Position numbers and translations under genes: made by a program
Notes under the pieces: generated by a model
Database searches by the model: none
What the model was told of the DNA's origin: nothing
Seen by the model: the letters and a program-made list of their open reading frames with translations, nothing else
Part shown: one piece after another, positions 60,841 to 64,000 of the stretch
Layout: each line of letters starts with the position of its first letter
How positions within the stretch are numbered: the first letter of the stretch is position 1
Origin: Ancistrus triradiatus
Taxonomy: Eukaryota; Chordata; Actinopteri; Siluriformes; Loricariidae
DNA: 64,000 nucleotides
NCBI GenBank assembly: GCA_025084515.1
Contig: JAJAGP010000549.1
Span: 304,047 to 368,046 of the forward strand
Reading direction: 5' to 3'

Positions 60841-62040
60841 GAGATTCACCGATCAATTAGATAGTGACCATGGCCGGTGGTTGGATCATTCTCATATAAC
60901 AATTCTGTTCCGGTCACATATAACTTGCAGAACTCATGACAGCAGCACAAACATAAAGCCTTCAGAGCACTAAACATTGCTCAGAAACTCGCTGGTTTGT
61001 TTATGAGACCGCTGGTGATGCACATTCATGTTGAAGAGGCATTAGATTTTGGTGTTTTGAGTGCTACATGGTCAACTAAATAGTCTCCGTAAATAGCACA
61101 GTACTAAAGAGGGGGTAGGCATGCTAATGAAGGTGTAGGCGTCTATTTCTGACACAGCCATATCTTCAGCATGGAGCTCTTCAGAGTGTGCTACAGATAA
61201 CCTCGTAGTATAGGGTTTGGGCACTGGAGTACCCATCTATGTTCTCAAGACTCTTCTCTGAAAGTTCAGACTTTGAACAATGGAAACTTGTACACTGGGG
61301 TATGGAAAATTGTGAGAGGGGTCTGGCTGCAGACATGCACTCTCAGCCCCACATGCACTGCCAGACTATTCATGACGTCAGTGCACTGTCAGACCAGTAG
61401 AGGAAATAAGTGGCGTTTGTTGACCTTTATTGAAGAAGAGAAAGGAATACGGTAGCTGTACGTGGATCATTCGTAATATTTGTTTGTGAATAATGATGTT
61501 TAGACAGTGATGTTTCAGCACCTGTGTTTGTCACTGTACGCATTTGTGTTGTTGATTGAATGTTATATTCGCTAATTTTGATCGTATTATTAATAATAAC
61601 GTTTTGTTGACGATGTCTATATCGTCTAGACCGTTAGCTAGCTGGCTAACGTAAGCGTTTCAGATGTCTTGTTGGATTGAGTGATTAATCCGTCATTAAA
61701 ACAGGCTTTTTCTCTGTTGAATTTCTGCAGAATTTCTGCACTTTTCTCAACAGCGAATACCTGCACTTAGACACGTGTCCTTTATTCAGCCAACAAAGAT
61801 ACTGAACTAACAGATAAATGGAAAGTTCTTTTTGTTAATGCTGTGATACACTGTTTGCTTTTTCTTTTCTGTTTGCTTTTAAAGATGCATCAGTCAATAT
61901 TTAGTGCAGATACTAAATGTTCAGTGTGAGTCAAAGTGAGATAAAGTGGGACTTAGTGTTTATTATATTCATTACATTTAAAGTGACATACTGTATTTAA
62001 AACTGTTTTCCTTTGGCCAAAATGGCTTATAGCTCAAGAA
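60841..62040. other. Intergenic or intronic, nothing recognised
   Basis: No COA3 exon 2, open frame or element end that I can support. Confidence 0.4.
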
Positions 62041-62079
62041 AATCTAGAAATCTAGTATCTCAAATTATTAGAATATTTC

Positions 62080-62578
62080 ATGTGATCAGACAGAAAAGAA
62101 TGTACAATACAGAAATGTCCAACTTCTTACAGGTACTGTAATTTGTACACTCAGTATTAGGTTGAGCTCGTTTACCATGAATTACTGCATCAGTGCAGCA
62201 TGGCATGGAGCCAATCAGCCTGTGGCACTGCTGTAAGATGTTATTAACGCTCAGGTTGCTTTGATAGTGGCCTTCAGCTCATTTGTATTGCTGGGTCACT
62301 GTTTCTTATCTTTCTCTTGACAATACCCCAAAGACTGTCTATGGGCTTCAGATCCGGAGAGCTGAACAACCAACCAAGCACAGTAATATCATGGTCAGCA
62401 GATTGTTTGGTAGTACTTTTGCCACTGTGGGCAGGTGCTAACTTCTGCTGGAAAGGGAAATCTCTTGATAGATGGCTGCATTGACTTTGAACTTGATAAA
62501 ACCAACACTAGCAGATGACATGGCCCTCCACACCATCACAGGCTAAGGACACTCAGACATTTATAATACTTTCCAATA
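62080..62578 (-). pseudogene. Degenerate Tc1-like element, same family as 8944-10330
   Basis: GGCATGGAGCCAATCAGCCTGTGGCACTGC parallels 9267-9296, and the order of later blocks (GATAGTGGCCTTCAGCTCAT, ATCATGGTCAGCAGATTG) follows the C-terminal half of that transposase. Only the C-terminal half remains. Confidence 0.75.
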
Positions 62579-63255
62579 CAGGTAGTCCTCGACTTACGAC
62601 GCAGATCCGTTCCTAGGTGGCGTCTTAAACCGATTTTCGGTGTAAGTCGGAACACACGTACATACTGTACGTAAATAACATACTGTAAGCACTTATCCTA
62701 TCCTAACACTTATCCTAACACAGTAATTTGTCACGCCGGCTGTAAGTTTCAGGAAGCACACGCAGGGAGAATGCACTGAACACAGACAGCGTTTATTAAA
62801 GAAACTGAAACTAGTAACCGACAGGATAACGGCACATCAACGAAGTGCTGAACGGAAACGGAATACTAATCGGGTGGTAGACAAGCGGATGACGGAACGA
62901 AGAGGAGAGGTAGGTGCGCGATACGAGAGATTAGGATAAGGATAACAGACGCGATCGGAAAGAACGAGGTGGAAAGTGATGGAAGGGCGGCGTGGTGTGC
63001 AGGTACACGAGTGAGCCGTGGGAGAAAGTGCGCGATGGTGGGCGTGGTGCGAGAGTGAACGTGACACTAATTATCAAAAAACGAGCCGCGTAACCGTGTA
63101 TTCTTCCGCCGCACACAACAAACACGAAGTTCGCGTTATGACGTTTACGACGCAAAACCACTTAAGTCGAAACAAGGATTTATACAGTAAATGGGAGATG
63201 TGTCGTAACCACGAAACGTCGTAACTCGAGACCGTCGTAACCCGAGGACTTCCTG
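62579..63255. mobile_element. MITE with 23-bp ends, interrupted by a solo LTR
   Basis: CAGGTAGTCCTCGACTTACG and, inverted at the other end, CAGGAAGTCCTCGGGTTACG, with TA on each side (62577-62578 and 63256-63257). Without the LTR it is about 335 bp and non-coding. Confidence 0.75.
62729..63067 (-). mobile_element. Solo LTR inside the MITE
   Basis: Starts TGTCACGCCGG and ends AACGTGACAC, flanked by TAATT at 62724-62728 and 63068-63072. On the minus strand it carries AATAAACGCTG (about 62799), a polyadenylation signal. It is GC-rich relative to its surroundings. Confidence 0.75.
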
Positions 63256-63509
63256 TATATATGTACAAATGTAGAGAATAGTGTGGAGGCTACATTAAGA
63301 ATACAGTTTTATACAGAGCTCAAAATCTTTTGCACTGCAATTTATTCGTATTTGTGCAGAATGAAGTAAATCACATGGAACATAAAATCTATAGTAGGTT
63401 ATATATGAAAATTAGAATGTTGAAGCTTAACTTTGTACTGTAGATATAATGAAATTCAATAATTATACAGGGATGAGGAAAATTAAAACTACCTTAAGCA
63501 TATAGTCAG

Positions 63510-63585
63510 ATTCAGATTTATTTGTCACATGCACAATTATACAAGGCACTTGTGAACTTGCAGGGAAATGTTTCTAACGACTGTC
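63510..63585 (-). mobile_element. LINE 3' tail fragment
   Basis: TCAGATTCAGATTTATTTGT and GCACAATTATACAAGGCACT match, in reverse, the type of 3' end seen at 55840-55860 in other Rex/CR1-like copies. Confidence 0.5.
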
Positions 63586-63634
63586 CAGTATCTATGTTGT
63601 AGTTTGATGGGAAAAAACAACAAAACGTGTTGTG

Positions 63635-63637
<3 letters not shown>

Positions 63638-63678
<41 letters not shown>

Positions 63679-63688
63679 TATGTGTGTA

Positions 63689-63712
<24 letters not shown>
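63638..63712. repeat. (TA)n-(CA)n-(TG)n compound microsatellite
   Basis: Uninterrupted TA run, short CA run, then a TG run. The 101-codon minus-strand frame across it is an artefact. Confidence 0.95.
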
Positions 63713-63719
<7 letters not shown>

Positions 63720-63783
63720 AAGAATAAAGGGAACAGATGGAGTTACATTGTGCTGTTTGTGTTCCCTTTATTTTTTTGAGCGG
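63713..63783. mobile_element. Minimal Tc1 remnant: two ends joined
   Basis: AAAGAATAAAGGGAACA and GTTCCCTTTATTTTTTTGAG lie about 21 bp apart as an inverted pair. They are the ends of the family at 29490-31127 with the whole interior lost. Confidence 0.7.
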
Positions 63784-63814
63784 TATATATATGTATACAC
63801 AGAAACTGTGTCTG

Positions 63815-64000
63815 TTACCCGCATCTGCCCTAAACGTAAACGCTCTCAAAAAGTCTGTTTTAATAACCTCATTAGTATAAACACAGATAGCTGCCAAAGA
63901 AATAACAACATTAGACTAAAGCTAGGACTACTTAACATTAGATCACTTACAAACAAAGCAGTGATTGTAAATGAAATGATCACTGATAAACGCTTACACG
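63815..64000 (+). mobile_element. L2-type LINE ORF2 start, cut by window end
   Basis: An open + strand frame reads KRSQKVCFNNLISINTDSC, then LGLLNIRSLTNKAVIVNEMI and TDKRLH. LLNIRSLTNKA is the conserved opening of the apurinic endonuclease domain in L2-type ORF2. The rest lies beyond the window. Confidence 0.7.

Noticed and set aside
63592..63897. 101-codon minus-strand frame
   Set aside because: Made mostly of the TA/TG microsatellite and Tc1 end sequence.

Overview
The window looks like teleost fish DNA. It holds intron-split nuclear genes with GT-AG junctions, tRNA-derived and DANA/Mermaid-like SINEs, L2-type and Rex/CR1-type LINEs, a Ty3/gypsy element, a BEL/Pao relic, hAT (BED-finger) fragments and many Tc1/mariner elements. 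Two host genes are recognisable, both on the + strand: VPS25 (ESCRT-II subunit; six exons from 4669 to 32479, a complete 174-codon frame) and the first coding exon of COA3 (cytochrome c oxidase assembly factor 3; 56671-56869). I recognise no other host gene. Almost everything else is mobile-element DNA.

Layout. 1-4.1 kb: AT-rich DNA with a possible LTR remnant at the start, an L2 tail, a possible solo LTR and a hammerhead-like repeat. 4.4-7.4 kb: VPS25 promoter (four CCAAT boxes and a YY1-like site) and exons 1-4. 7.4-29.3 kb: VPS25 intron 4, about 21.9 kb. It holds Tc1 relics, a tandemly duplicated block of several kb (copies A and B, with a 100-N gap between them), a 6.2 kb Ty3/gypsy element inserted into copy B only, and an L2 fragment. 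29.3-32.5 kb: exons 5 and 6, with a Tc1-like element in intron 5. 32.9-56.5 kb: intergenic. It contains a DANA-like SINE, several Tc1 copies, L2 LINEs in both orientations, a BEL/Pao polymerase relic, a DD37E Tc1-like element, a Rex/CR1-like LINE, and a large inverted repeat (arms about 1.5 kb, spacer about 9.6 kb). 56.5-57 kb: COA3 promoter hairpin and exon 1. 57.5-64 kb: SINE, stacked Tc1 elements, a hAT fragment, a MITE carrying a solo LTR, and the start of another L2 ORF2 cut by the window end.

The two host genes act in separate pathways: ESCRT-II sorting at endosomes and assembly of mitochondrial complex IV. In mammals they are near neighbours, with WNK4 between them. Here I see only mobile elements between them, and COA3 is on the same strand as VPS25. 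I found no convincing new defence, phage-like or operon-type system. The most unusual structures are the duplicated palindromic block in intron 4, the tRNA-like sequence inside the gypsy LTR, the perfect 30-bp hairpin at 16.7 kb, the GC-rich hairpin upstream of COA3, and the large inverted repeat at 39-52 kb.
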